A stretch of DNA of 64,000 nucleotides, taken from the NCBI GenBank assembly GCA_023436115.1, contig JAEZKQ010000017.1, positions 1 through 64,000 of the forward strand, given 5' to 3'. Below, one piece after another: positions 15,509 to 24,078 of this stretch; position 1 is the first letter of the stretch, and the number at the start of each line of letters is the position of its first letter. Source of the stretch: Bacillota bacterium (GTDB taxonomy: Bacteria; Bacillota; Clostridia; Christensenellales; SZUA-584). Position numbers and translations under genes: made by a program. The notes under the pieces were generated by a model, which had not been told where the DNA came from, searched no databases, and saw only the letters and a list, made by a program, of their open reading frames with translations.

Positions 15509-18058
15509 CTATTTACATAGGACTCTTTGCGATACCACATCGGAATAAATCTGCATACCGCTGGTATCACATACAAAAATAACGTCTGAGAAATCACGTG
15601 AATCCGGGCATATTTCCAAAAAGAGATTCTCTTTGGTCAATATATAAGCGGGGTTATAGGCCACATTTTTATCGCCCGCGAAAACTGCCATATAAAATAT
15701 CTGCATTTCCACAAGATCCTGAAAGAAGTGGCTCCCGTAAGACAATTCGGGAATAAAACCGGATGCCTCATCGGCAACCTCGCAAATCACCGCCATATTG
15801 CATATCTCTGAAAAATGAACAGGCACCCCGATAGACGAAGTGGTTGTACCCCAACGCCCGGGGCCGATGAGCATCACGCTTTTGCCCTTTAGCGCAGCAT
15901 TTATTTTTCCGATCTGACGTGCGACCTGATATTTATCCTGTTCGGTGAGCGCCAGATACCCTTTGATATCGACAAGTACCGCATAATCAATCGGTATGTG
16001 GATATTGCCGCCCATAAAGTTACCCTTGGTGAAAAACAGACAATCTTCAGTGTCTGAAATATCCGGAATATCAACCGAGCGGCCAAGGCCCCTTGTCTGA
16101 AGCGGCCTGCATTGCAGCAGATTAATTTTAAAGTCATTTTTTTTGGTGAAATTGACGGTAAACTCGATATCGACCGGATAGCTGTAGATATCCGACAGAT
16201 AGGCAAGCATGTCCCTCATGATCTCGCTAAAACCTGTTTCAGACAGCATCCTTTTAAAATCCAATATGTATGACGGTTTCACATCTTTATAACCGAGTTG
16301 TCTAAGACGGTTCATATTTTCAAAATCCAGCCTGACAAACAACTCCTTGTCCGCTTTTATATCCTTTGAAATAACATCTTGAATGTCGATTTCCGTCAGC
16401 ATATTTTCTTTAAGTGATAGAACGTCAGCATGATGCTGAGAATATTTACTTATATCTTTGATATCCATTGGCGATAGGCGGTTGGGGGCATCAAGAGATA
16501 CAATTTTCACGTAGTCGCCGGTCGTTCTGTCTACTGCCCGTGTCCCCAGCCCAAGAACAAGACGAAGCATGCCCGCATCCATGTCGATTTTCTGATCCCA
16601 TACATATAAGTTCTTGGAGTTTCCCACGCCCGCTACATGGGGGAAGAAATAATCGCTGTAATAATCGCCCGAAACCCGCTGAACAAGTATCGCCATTTGC
16701 TCGTCCGCATCGAAAAGACCGCGGTTCATTCTGTAAGCCAGCGCATCCTCGTTCATCGTACTCGCATAGACGGTTCTCACGGCCTGTTCAAAAGCCTCAT
16801 AACGCTCTTCTGGCGTTCCCTGATTCACGCAGAATATGCTGTCGTATTTGCCCGAGAACGCGTTGCCAAAGTTATCTTCGAGCAAAGAGCTGGAACGAAC
16901 AATGATAGGGGATTGTCCGAAATATTCGAGCATCTGCATAAACTGCTGCTGGATATCCTCCGGAAATTTACCATGAAGCATCTTTTCTTTTAATTCGGGC
17001 GCATATGTGTAATACCCATCCACAGTTTTTTGTTTAGCCCGTAGCTTCCACCAGTCGTTTTGTACAATATATGTATAAAATATATCCGATCCAATATAAA
17101 AGGAATCATGCGGCTCCATCAGCGCTGAAAACCGGTTTTCAGGCTGCATTTGAAGCGCTTTTCTGGCGACAAGCATACCCACGCTTTTGCCGCCGATAAA
17201 TCCCGTACCGATTTCCCGGGAAGCGATACTCAGAATATCGGACAACGTAAAGTATTTATCGCAAAGGTCAAACATTCTTGATTGCGTGCCGATCATCATC
17301 GACATCAGCTGCTTTTTTATCTTTTCCTGATGCTCTTGCGGTGACCTCAAAGCGTCGTTCGCGTTTTTAAATATTGCGTACCAATAATCGATCCGTTCTT
17401 CCTTATGAATGAAGCTTGAAAATAAACAGGCTGCTTCGGCGCTGGCTGTTATGCTGACCGCTTCCTGATCCTGCAACAAATGCGGCAGAAACATAGTGGA
17501 TGAATAGCGCTGGAAAACTTTCAATGGGTGTATATACATGTTGCCCTGTGATTGAAACAGATCGAGCAGCAGCTGTGTGGTTTCACGTATACCTGCAATG
17601 GTGCTGAATGTATGAACGTTTCGTAATATCGCAAAATACGCCACAGTATCCAGCTCATATAAGAATGGACATACGATTTTGAAGAAGTTTTTTACCATGA
17701 CATCAGAATGCCAATAGGCCAGCAAGTCAGTCAAACAGTCAAAAACGTAGAAAGCCTTGAGGCCTTCCTGTCCAATCAGCGTATAGACCTCTGTGGTGAA
17801 GTTCTCGAAACCTCTCTCCGCCTTTACCTCATATATCTTAACAGGCAAATCGGCACTAAGCAGAGGCTCGTGGCTGCCAAATCTGACATATATTACTTTC
17901 CTATGATCGGATAAAGCCTGATTGACATACACCGCGACAAGCTTTTTGTAGTTCATTACACTGTCCACTTTCCAGACAACGTTATCGCCCAAACGAAGCT
18001 TATCGATCATCTGGTCAAGACCGCTGATCCCGGTGCTTACCTTATCATTAACACCCAT
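15509..18058 (-). CDS. Degenerate RecA/KaiC-like domain fused to PPDK-type ATP-grasp domain
   Basis: An 849-aa protein. Residues about 1-200 resemble a KaiC/RAD55-type RecA fold ('STGISGLDQMIDKLRLGDNV', Walker-B-like 'AFYVFDCLTDL'), but the Walker A position reads 'KVDSVMNYKK' instead of GxxGxGKT, so ATP binding there is unlikely. Residues about 280-670 are a PEP-synthase/PPDK ATP-grasp domain ('FIGGKSVGM', 'IIVRSSSLLEDNFGNAFSGK', 'LLQCRPLQTRG'). The phosphohistidine and PEP-binding domains of true PPDK or PEP synthase are absent; instead there is a unique C-terminal domain with 'LIGPGRWGTTTSSIGVPVHF'. It should not be called a PEP synthase. The start has GGAGG 6 nt upstream. Function unknown. 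Confidence 0.8.
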   Translation of the reverse strand: MGVNDKVSTGISGLDQMIDKLRLGDNVVWKVDSVMNYKKLVAVYVNQALSDHRKVIYVRFGSHEPLLSADLPVKIYEVKAERGFENFTTEVYTLIGQEGLKAFYVFDCLTDLLAYWHSDVMVKNFFKIVCPFLYELDTVAYFAILRNVHTFSTIAGIRETTQLLLDLFQSQGNMYIHPLKVFQRYSSTMFLPHLLQDQEAVSITASAEAACLFSSFIHKEERIDYWYAIFKNANDALRSPQEHQEKIKKQLMSMMIGTQSRMFDLCDKYFTLSDILSIASREIGTGFIGGKSVGMLVARKALQMQPENRFSALMEPHDSFYIGSDIFYTYIVQNDWWKLRAKQKTVDGYYTYAPELKEKMLHGKFPEDIQQQFMQMLEYFGQSPIIVRSSSLLEDNFGNAFSGKYDSIFCVNQGTPEERYEAFEQAVRTVYASTMNEDALAYRMNRGLFDADEQMAILVQRVSGDYYSDYFFPHVAGVGNSKNLYVWDQKIDMDAGMLRLVLGLGTRAVDRTTGDYVKIVSLDAPNRLSPMDIKDISKYSQHHADVLSLKENMLTEIDIQDVISKDIKADKELFVRLDFENMNRLRQLGYKDVKPSYILDFKRMLSETGFSEIMRDMLAYLSDIYSYPVDIEFTVNFTKKNDFKINLLQCRPLQTRGLGRSVDIPDISDTEDCLFFTKGNFMGGNIHIPIDYAVLVDIKGYLALTEQDKYQVARQIGKINAALKGKSVMLIGPGRWGTTTSSIGVPVHFSEICNMAVICEVADEASGFIPELSYGSHFFQDLVEMQIFYMAVFAGDKNVAYNPAYILTKENLFLEICPDSRDFSDVIFVCDTSGMQIYSDVVSQRVLCK

Positions 18059-18126
18059 TCATGACCTCCGGGTATCATTTTGTTTAAGCATTAGCCATCC
18101 TTCTTGATCTTCATTTGCTTAATATG

Positions 18127-18169
18127 GACAAAGCACCTTCCCCGTAACTTGCAAGAAAGATGCTTTGTC
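18127..18169 (-). other. Inverted repeat between gdhA and the ATP-grasp gene
   Basis: GACAAAGCA and TGCTTTGTC (18127-18135 and 18161-18169) form a perfect 9-bp stem around a 25-nt loop that can pair further. There is no T-run on the minus strand (CATATTAAG follows), so it is an unusual or inefficient terminator for gdhA, or a regulatory hairpin. Confidence 0.4.
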
Positions 18170-18224
18170 GAAAAGTCTTAAAGAGCCAAACATTTTATAA
18201 ACTGCTCTTTTATTTTAAGTGTGA

Positions 18225-19562
18225 TTAATAAGCCACGCCTTGTGCGTACATCGCATCTGCAACTTTGAGGAAGCCCGCGATATTCGCGCCCGCAACGAGG
18301 TTGTTCTCCATGCCGTATTCCTTCGCAGCTTCGGAGCTGGCTTTATAAATACCGACCATGATATCCTTAAGCTTCGCATCCACTTCTTCGAACGTCCACG
18401 AATAGCGCATGCTGTTCTGGCTCATTTCGAGCGCCGATGTAGCCACGCCGCCCGCGTTCGCTGCTTTACCGGGTCCGAACATGACGCCGTTTTCCTGGAA
18501 CACTTTGACGGCTTCAGGAGTGCAAGGCATATTGGCGCCTTCGCCAACCGCGAAGCAGCCATTTGCGACATATTTTTTGGCAGCCTGCTCGTCCACTTCG
18601 TTCTGTGTGGCGCAGGGAAGCAGGATATCGCACTTCACATTGCAAATGCCGCTGCAGCCTTCCGTATAGATCGCGTCTGCGTGGTATTTGGTATATTCGC
18701 TGAGGCGCTTTCTGTCAACCTCTTTAATCTGCTTGACCGCATTCAGATCAATACCGGAAGCGTGATAAATGTATCCGGTGGAATCACTTAAAGCCACGAC
18801 CTTCCCACCTAGCTCAGTCGCTTTTTCCGTTGCATAGATGGCAACGTTGCCCGAACCGGTAATCACCACGGTAGAACCCTTGAAGGACTTACCTTGAGCC
18901 TTAAGCATCTCGTCAACGAAATAGCACAGACCGTAACCTGTGGCTTCTTTTCTTGCAAGGCTGCCGCCCCATGTAAGGCCTTTACCTGTCAATACGCCAG
19001 TGAAGTTATTCTTAAGACGCTTATACTGTCCATACATAAAGCCGACCTCACGGGCGCCCACGCCGATATCACCGGCAGGAACGTCTGTATCTTCACCGAT
19101 ATGCTTGGAAAGCTCAGTCATGAAGCTCTGGCAGAAAGCCATGATTTCTCTATCGGACTTGCCTTTGGGATCAAAATCGCTGCCGCCTTTGCCGCCGCCG
19201 ATGGGCAGGCCGGTGAGAGAGTTTTTGAAAATTTGTTCGAAACCTAAGAATTTAATGATGCCAAGATACACGGAAGGGTGAAATCTTAAGCCGCCCTTGT
19301 AAGGCCCGATTGCGCTGTTGAACTGAACCCTGAATCCTCTGTTAACATGGACGTCTCCGTTATCGTCAACCCAAGGAACACGGAACATTATCTGGCGTTC
19401 CGGTTCAACGATTCTTTCAAAAATGCCAGCCTTGATGTACTCGGGATGCTTTTCCGCAACCACTTCAAGTGATTCGAGAACTTCTTTGACAGCCTGGTGA
19501 AATTCCGGTTCGGAGGGGTTGCGTTTTATGACGTTTTCCATCGTCTGTTGTAGTAGTTTCAT
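18225..19562 (-). CDS. gdhA: NADP-type glutamate dehydrogenase
   Basis: Hexameric glutamate dehydrogenase (445 aa; E. coli GdhA is 447) that interconverts 2-oxoglutarate plus ammonia and glutamate. The substrate-binding region 'GGLRFHPSVYLGIIKFLGFE', the catalytic-lysine segment 'LPIGGGKGGSDFDPKGKSD' and the Rossmann motif 'VITGSGNVAIYATEKA' are all present. The ATG at 19562 follows AAAGGAG; an in-frame TTG five codons upstream overlaps that site. It is monocistronic with its own promoter. The small-hexamer type is usually NADP-linked; cofactor choice is inferred. Confidence 0.95.
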   Translation of the reverse strand: MKLLQQTMENVIKRNPSEPEFHQAVKEVLESLEVVAEKHPEYIKAGIFERIVEPERQIMFRVPWVDDNGDVHVNRGFRVQFNSAIGPYKGGLRFHPSVYLGIIKFLGFEQIFKNSLTGLPIGGGKGGSDFDPKGKSDREIMAFCQSFMTELSKHIGEDTDVPAGDIGVGAREVGFMYGQYKRLKNNFTGVLTGKGLTWGGSLARKEATGYGLCYFVDEMLKAQGKSFKGSTVVITGSGNVAIYATEKATELGGKVVALSDSTGYIYHASGIDLNAVKQIKEVDRKRLSEYTKYHADAIYTEGCSGICNVKCDILLPCATQNEVDEQAAKKYVANGCFAVGEGANMPCTPEAVKVFQENGVMFGPGKAANAGGVATSALEMSQNSMRYSWTFEEVDAKLKDIMVGIYKASSEAAKEYGMENNLVAGANIAGFLKVADAMYAQGVAY

Positions 19563-19659
19563 GGGATCTCCTTTCAATAGTGAAACTTCTTTGTCATCAA
19601 ATAACTTTTAAGTCATCGTCCTTGCAGCCGACTATTAAAAAATGTCATTTGCGGATTTT

Positions 19660-19688
19660 ATTTTACCAGATTCATTTTTATCATGCAA
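19660..19688 (-). promoter_or_regulatory. gdhA promoter
   Basis: TTGCAT (19688-19683), 17-nt spacer ending in TGG (extended -10), TAAAAT (19665-19660) on the minus strand. The leader is about 90 nt. Confidence 0.7.
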
Positions 19689-19741
19689 TTTATTTTTTTC
19701 AAACTTGCATTTCCAGTATTGAGCTATCTGGCTATCAATAT

Positions 19742-19766
19742 AACAGCCCCCAAAACGGGGGCTGTT
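19742..19766 (-). terminator. Terminator of glyA
   Basis: A perfect 10-bp stem, AACAGCCCCC / GGGGGCTGTT, with a 5-nt loop. On the minus strand it is followed by ATATTGATAG, a weak T-run. It lies 57 nt after the glyA stop. Confidence 0.65.
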
Positions 19767-19822
19767 CAGCTTGTCGAAAACCTTCAGTTTCCCGGCGGCC
19801 TCCATTAGGAGGATGCCTTTGC

Positions 19823-21061
19823 TTATTTATACAGAGGTCTTTTAGCGCACAATGCACGTACCTGCTCACGTACCTGATCCACCGCTGCTTCGCGCCGGTG
19901 AACAACGTCGGATATCCACGCGCCGATCTGCGTCATGTCCTCTTCGTTCATACCGCGTGACGTGACGGCCGGGGTGCCAATTCGCACACCGCTCGTAATA
20001 AACGGACTGCGCGTGTCAAACGGAATCGCATTTTTGTTGACCGTAATGCCAGCCAGACCCAGCATGGCTTCCAACTCTTTTCCTGTCACTCCGTTTGAAG
20101 TAAGATCAACGAGCATTAAGTGGTTATCCGTACCGCCCGATACGAGGCGAATATCATTTGATATAAGACTCTTCGCGAGCGCTTGGGCGTTCAATATGAC
20201 CTGATGCTGATAGGCCTTGAATTCGGGTGAAAAAGCTTCTTCAAAGCAGACAGCCTTTGCCGCGATAACATGCATCAGCGGGCCGCCTTGCGTGCCCGGG
20301 AAAATGGCCTTGTTAATGGCCGCACCGAACTGTTCCTTGCAAAGTATCATGCCACCGCGGGGCCCTCTGAGTGTTTTGTGCGTTGTGGTGGTCACAAAAT
20401 CCGCCCAAGGCATCGGGCTTTCATGTTCGCCCGCTGCAACAAGACCTGCGATATGCGCCATATCCACCATGAGCAATGCGCCCACTTCGTCTGCAATTTC
20501 ACGGAAGCGCTTGAAATCGATACGCCGCGGATACGCGCTTGCTCCCGCCACGATCATCTTGGGCTTATGCTGCACGGCCAGCTCATGCAAAGCTTCATAA
20601 TCGATCTGTTCAGTTTCCTGATTCACACCGTAAGGCACAATATTGAAATACTTACCCGATATATTGACAGGGCTGCCATGCGAGAGATGTCCGCCGTGCG
20701 CGAGGCTCATGCCAAGTATCGTATCACCCGGTTCCAGCATCGCAAAATATACAGCCGTATTGGCCTGTGCGCCCGAATGCGGCTGAACATTGGCGAACTC
20801 CGCACCGAAAAGCTTTTTGGCGCGCTCAATAGCGAGCGTTTCCACAACGTCGACATATTCGCAGCCGCCGTAATAGCGCTTGCCCGGATACCCTTCCGCA
20901 TATTTATTAGTCAGATGAGAACCCATGGCGTTCATAACTGCTTCCGATACAAAGTTTTCGGATGCGATCAGCTCGATATTGTTTTCCTGACGGTCGAGCT
21001 CTTCCATCATGGCTTGGTAGACAGCCTCATCCACCGCTTTAACCTTGCTGTAATCCAACAT
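19823..21061 (-). CDS. glyA: Serine hydroxymethyltransferase
   Basis: GlyA (412 aa) is the PLP enzyme that transfers the serine hydroxymethyl group to tetrahydrofolate, yielding glycine and 5,10-methylene-THF. The PLP lysine lies in 'VTTTTHKTLRGPRGG'; 'NKYAEGYPGKRYYGG' is a typical N-terminal motif. The ATG at 21061 has GGGGTG just upstream; a GTG three codons earlier overlaps this site. It follows rnc after 11 nt. Confidence 0.96.
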   Translation of the reverse strand: MLDYSKVKAVDEAVYQAMMEELDRQENNIELIASENFVSEAVMNAMGSHLTNKYAEGYPGKRYYGGCEYVDVVETLAIERAKKLFGAEFANVQPHSGAQANTAVYFAMLEPGDTILGMSLAHGGHLSHGSPVNISGKYFNIVPYGVNQETEQIDYEALHELAVQHKPKMIVAGASAYPRRIDFKRFREIADEVGALLMVDMAHIAGLVAAGEHESPMPWADFVTTTTHKTLRGPRGGMILCKEQFGAAINKAIFPGTQGGPLMHVIAAKAVCFEEAFSPEFKAYQHQVILNAQALAKSLISNDIRLVSGGTDNHLMLVDLTSNGVTGKELEAMLGLAGITVNKNAIPFDTRSPFITSGVRIGTPAVTSRGMNEEDMTQIGAWISDVVHRREAAVDQVREQVRALCAKRPLYK

Positions 21062-21072
21062 ATGATTCACCC

Positions 21073-21750
21073 CTACTTTACTGCGCTCAAGTAAGCCTGT
21101 TTGGCCGCCTTTTGTTCAGCGGTTTTCTTAGACCGGCCCTGTCCCTGCGCGATTTCTTCCCCGCTGACATACAGCTTCACATAAAACATTCTGTCATGCG
21201 GAGGACCTTCCTCTTTATAAACGACATAATGAATGTCGCTGATTCCCTTTTTATGATAGCATTCCTGTAAGCGGGTTTTAAAATCTCGAAATCCGCCACC
21301 CGACAGGACTGTTTGAAAGCTCTCCTCAAGCAGCTTATTGACAACGCCCTTAGCTTTGTCAAAACCGCCATCCACATAAACGGCTCCTATCAGCGCTTCA
21401 ACCACATCCGCTTGTATTGAAGGCTTATCCGCTCCGCCCGAGTTTCGCTCACCGCGTCCGAGTGTTAAATATTCGCTAAGATCCAGGTGACGCGCAACAT
21501 CCGCAAGCGCTGTCTCGTTGACGAGCGCCGCACGGCATTTTGTTAAGTCGCCTTCCGAATCATCGGGCTTCTCAAAAAAAAGATGCTCGCTAACTGCCAG
21601 CGCAAGCACCGCGTCCCCTAAGAACTCCAGCCTCTCATAACTCTCGCCAACATCTGCCGATGCATGAATAAAAGCCCTTTTCAGAAGCTTTTTATCGTGA
21701 AACGAATAGCCTATGCTTTTTTCGAGTATGGAACAATCGACATCCGTCAT
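21073..21750 (-). CDS. rnc: Ribonuclease III
   Basis: RNase III (225 aa) cleaves double-stranded RNA in rRNA and mRNA processing. The signature 'YERLEFLGDAVLAL' and the catalytic acidic residues in 'EALIGAVYVDGG' are present in the N-terminal domain. A C-terminal dsRNA-binding domain begins about residue 150 ('DFKTRLQECYHKKG') and ends 'GRSKKTAEQKAAKQAYL'. ATG at 21750; an in-frame GTG three codons upstream is possible. In many Firmicutes rnc follows the plsX-acpP fatty-acid genes, as here. Confidence 0.95.
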   Translation of the reverse strand: MTDVDCSILEKSIGYSFHDKKLLKRAFIHASADVGESYERLEFLGDAVLALAVSEHLFFEKPDDSEGDLTKCRAALVNETALADVARHLDLSEYLTLGRGERNSGGADKPSIQADVVEALIGAVYVDGGFDKAKGVVNKLLEESFQTVLSGGGFRDFKTRLQECYHKKGISDIHYVVYKEEGPPHDRMFYVKLYVSGEEIAQGQGRSKKTAEQKAAKQAYLSAVK

Positions 21751-21805
21751 GAAAATCACCGTAAGAGATAAGTGCTAATTGCTGTTTCGACAATAATAAT
21801 TTCGC

Positions 21806-21843
21806 ATATAAAAGCAATTCCGGAGCCGTTTAAATGGCCCCGG
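21806..21843 (-). terminator. Terminator after acpP
   Basis: On the minus strand CCGGGGCC pairs with GGCTCCGG (one G-U) around an 8-nt loop, followed by AATTGCTTTTATATG. It is 12 nt after the acpP stop and may only partly block read-through to rnc. Confidence 0.6.
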
Positions 21844-21854
21844 TCACCAATCAC

Positions 21855-22091
21855 TTAAAAACCACCAACATTTTTCTCAATATAGGTCACAACGTCCTTC
21901 ACCGTTACGACTTTGGGCAATTCATCGTCTGGAATATCAAGATCGAATTCTTGCTCCAAATCCATGATGAGTTCAACGATTGCGAGCGAATCCGCTTTGA
22001 GGTCTTCTACAAGATCGGAATCCATCGTAATTATCTCTTCGTCAATCTCAAGCTGATCGGACAAGATTTTTCTAACCTTTTCAAATACCAT
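21855..22091 (-). CDS. acpP: Acyl carrier protein
   Basis: ACP (78 aa) carries fatty-acyl intermediates on a phosphopantetheine arm. The attachment serine is in 'DLKADSLAIVELIMDLE'; the usual DSLD/DSLE motif appears as DSLA. The protein is strongly acidic, as expected. The ATG follows AGGAGG by 6 nt. It is placed directly after plsX, the enzyme that uses acyl-ACP. Confidence 0.95.
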   Translation of the reverse strand: MVFEKVRKILSDQLEIDEEIITMDSDLVEDLKADSLAIVELIMDLEQEFDLDIPDDELPKVVTVKDVVTYIEKNVGGF

Positions 22092-22115
22092 TGTGAGCCT
22101 CCTAAAGTACATTAT

Positions 22116-23120
22116 TTAGTCGCTGAGTGTTATTTTTGAAATCTCTTCCTTTATCACATTAACGACATCGCCTTGTATAAAACTGGCTGCCTGCCGCATC
22201 GTGCTTAGTATGGCTTTGGCGTTGGACGATCCGTGCGCTTTCACTACGCCTCCGTTAACGCCCAGCAGCAACGCGCCGCCATATTCCGTGTAATCCATAC
22301 GCTTTTTAAAGCTGCGGAACGCGGGCATCGCCAGCCCGGCCCCGATCTTTGTGCGCATAGTGCTTTTAAGTTCTTTGGAGAGCATGCTCATAAGCACGCC
22401 GGCCACGCCTTCCAAAAATTTTAATATCACATTGCCTGTGAATCCGTCACAGACGACCACATCATAATCACCCGATAAAAGCTCGCGCCCCTCAGCATTT
22501 CCCGTGAAATGAATCGGCATTTCTTTGAGAAGCTGATAAGCGGCCTTGGTCAGCTCGTTGCCCTTTTCCTCTTCGGCACCGTTGTTCACAAGGCCCACAC
22601 GCGGCGTATCGATGCCCTCAACCTTTTGCATATAGATGCTGCCCATAAGCCCGAATTGAGCGAGGAATGATGGTCTGCATTCGGCGTTGGCACCGCAGTC
22701 GATCAACAACACCTTGCCCGTCTTCGAGGGCAGTATTGGGGCTAGCGCAGGACGCTTCACACCGGGCAGCCGCTTGACGATCAGCGTGGCACCCGCAATC
22801 GTGGCGCCGGTGCTTCCCGCTGTCACAAAAACGCTGCCTTCGCCCTCTTTAAGAAGCCGGAGCCCTTTTACAAGCGATGAATCACTTTTATGACGAATGG
22901 CTTCAACGGGCGATTCAGCCATATCTATAACTTCTGTTGCATCGACAATATTTATGCGCTGGCTGTCAAAAACATGTTTGAGAAGCTCATTTTCAATGAC
23001 ATCGCGGCGGCCAGTCAGCGTAATGGATAGCTGCGGCATTTCTTTAAGCGCGAGCACGCAGCCTTCAACGATGGCATGCGGTGCGTTGTCTCCTCCCATG
23101 GCATCGACAATGACTTTCAA
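22116..23120 (-). CDS. plsX: Phosphate acyltransferase PlsX
   Basis: PlsX (334 aa) converts acyl-ACP and phosphate to acyl-phosphate, the donor used by PlsY (10509-11123). 'IVDAMGGDNAP' at the N-terminus, 'AGSTGATIAGATLIVKRLPG' and 'LLIDCGANAECRPSFLAQF' are family hallmarks. The start is TTG with GAGGTG 5 nt upstream. It has its own promoter. No FapR repressor gene precedes it, unlike Bacillus fapR-plsX. Confidence 0.95.
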   Translation of the reverse strand: MKVIVDAMGGDNAPHAIVEGCVLALKEMPQLSITLTGRRDVIENELLKHVFDSQRINIVDATEVIDMAESPVEAIRHKSDSSLVKGLRLLKEGEGSVFVTAGSTGATIAGATLIVKRLPGVKRPALAPILPSKTGKVLLIDCGANAECRPSFLAQFGLMGSIYMQKVEGIDTPRVGLVNNGAEEEKGNELTKAAYQLLKEMPIHFTGNAEGRELLSGDYDVVVCDGFTGNVILKFLEGVAGVLMSMLSKELKSTMRTKIGAGLAMPAFRSFKKRMDYTEYGGALLLGVNGGVVKAHGSSNAKAILSTMRQAASFIQGDVVNVIKEEISKITLSD

Positions 23121-23150
23121 ACAGACACCTCGCTTCTTTTATATAAACGT

Positions 23151-23179
23151 AGTATATAAAAAATACAATACCTTTGCAA
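23151..23179 (-). promoter_or_regulatory. plsX-acpP promoter
   Basis: TTGCAA (23179-23174), 17-nt spacer, TATACT (23156-23151) on the minus strand, about 25 nt upstream of the TTG start. Confidence 0.65.
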
Positions 23180-23245
23180 CATATTTTATCCGTATAAAAA
23201 CAAAAAGCGCATCCATACACGCTAATTATTGGTAAATGCGGTATA

Positions 23246-23272
23246 ACAAAAGGGTGCCTTTATCAGGCACCC
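23246..23272 (-). terminator. Terminator of yceD-rpmF
   Basis: On the minus strand GGGTGCCT pairs with AGGCACCC around GATAA, followed by TTTTGTT; 27 nt after the rpmF stop. Confidence 0.85.
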
Positions 23273-23299
23273 GCGTTTTAGCGTTTTGCCACGAAAAGG

Positions 23300-23497
23300 T
23301 TACTGAGCCTTTTCCTTCTTTTCGGTGTCCATCACATGTCTGCCATTGTAATAGCCGCATGTGGGGCAAACTCTGTGCGTCAGTTTCATAGCATGACACT
23401 GCGGGCAAGCCGCGATGCCGGGCGCCTCAATCTTATAGTTCGCCGAACGTCTGGTATGCTTACGCTGTTTGGATGTTCTTCTCTTTGGTACCGCCAT
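23300..23497 (-). CDS. rpmF: 50S ribosomal protein L32
   Basis: L32 (65 aa) of the large subunit. The N-terminus 'MAVPKRRTSKQRKHTRRS' is diagnostic. It is the zinc-binding form with CPQC (about residues 31-34) and CPTC (about 45-48). It follows yceD by 4 nt, the conserved arrangement in most bacteria. Confidence 0.97.
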   Translation of the reverse strand: MAVPKRRTSKQRKHTRRSANYKIEAPGIAACPQCHAMKLTHRVCPTCGYYNGRHVMDTEKKEKAQ

Positions 23498-23501
23498 CTA
23501 T

Positions 23502-24002
23502 CTACACCTCCTCGTCATCATACAGTTTTGAAAGGCCGAAAAACGGATTGGCCGGATCCACCTTAGGCTGACAGCCGCACGCGCCTTCATTTAAGTCTTT
23601 ACCGCATTGGCTGCAAAGTCCTTTGCAATCTTCCCGGCAGAGGAACCGCGTGGGCAGATTTAATACCACGTTGTCCTCTAGACACTGGTCAAGCTCTATG
23701 GTATCGTCTTGATACGCATATTCGCCCTCTTCAGGCTGCTTCTTATAGTATTCGGCAAAATCAAAACCGATCGAATACAAAAACACCTTTAAGCAGCGGG
23801 CACAGTTCACTGTCGCGTCCGCATCAAAGCGGCCAGTGACAATGCAGCCTTCTCCGTCGAAACGGTAGTCTGCTCTCACCCGTATTCCTTGCGGAAATTC
23901 ATAGCGTTCGCCCAAAAAGTCGATACCATCAAACGCGCCATGATATTCCGATGTAAAAAGCTCTCCCTCATTGCGGACAGCTTCCGCGATATCGATCTTC
24001 AT
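23502..24002 (-). CDS. yceD: YceD/DUF177 family protein
   Basis: A DUF177 (YceD) protein of 166 aa, linked in other bacteria and in plants to 23S rRNA accumulation and processing. It is nearly always encoded upstream of rpmF. The central 'VNCARCLKVFLYSIGFDFAE' and a C-terminal cysteine cluster (CREDCKGLCSQCGKDLNEGA) suggest metal binding. ATG at 24002 or GTG two codons upstream. The role is inferred from the family. Confidence 0.9.
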   Translation of the reverse strand: MKIDIAEAVRNEGELFTSEYHGAFDGIDFLGERYEFPQGIRVRADYRFDGEGCIVTGRFDADATVNCARCLKVFLYSIGFDFAEYYKKQPEEGEYAYQDDTIELDQCLEDNVVLNLPTRFLCREDCKGLCSQCGKDLNEGACGCQPKVDPANPFFGLSKLYDDEEV

Positions 24003-24037
24003 AGTCACCTGCCCCTAGGCATTCGTCAACGAGTAGA

Positions 24038-24067
24038 ATTATATTTTAAGCATGGGCTCTTTGTCAA
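24038..24067 (-). promoter_or_regulatory. yceD-rpmF promoter
   Basis: Consensus promoter: TTGACA (24067-24062), 18-nt spacer, TATAAT (24043-24038) on the minus strand. The -35 lies only 12 nt after the hemZ stop. Confidence 0.85.
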
Positions 24068-24078
24068 CTTCTTTTTTC

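Noticed and set aside
15509..18058. Pyruvate phosphate dikinase or PEP synthase
   Set aside because: Only the ATP-grasp part is present; the phosphohistidine and PEP-binding domains are missing.
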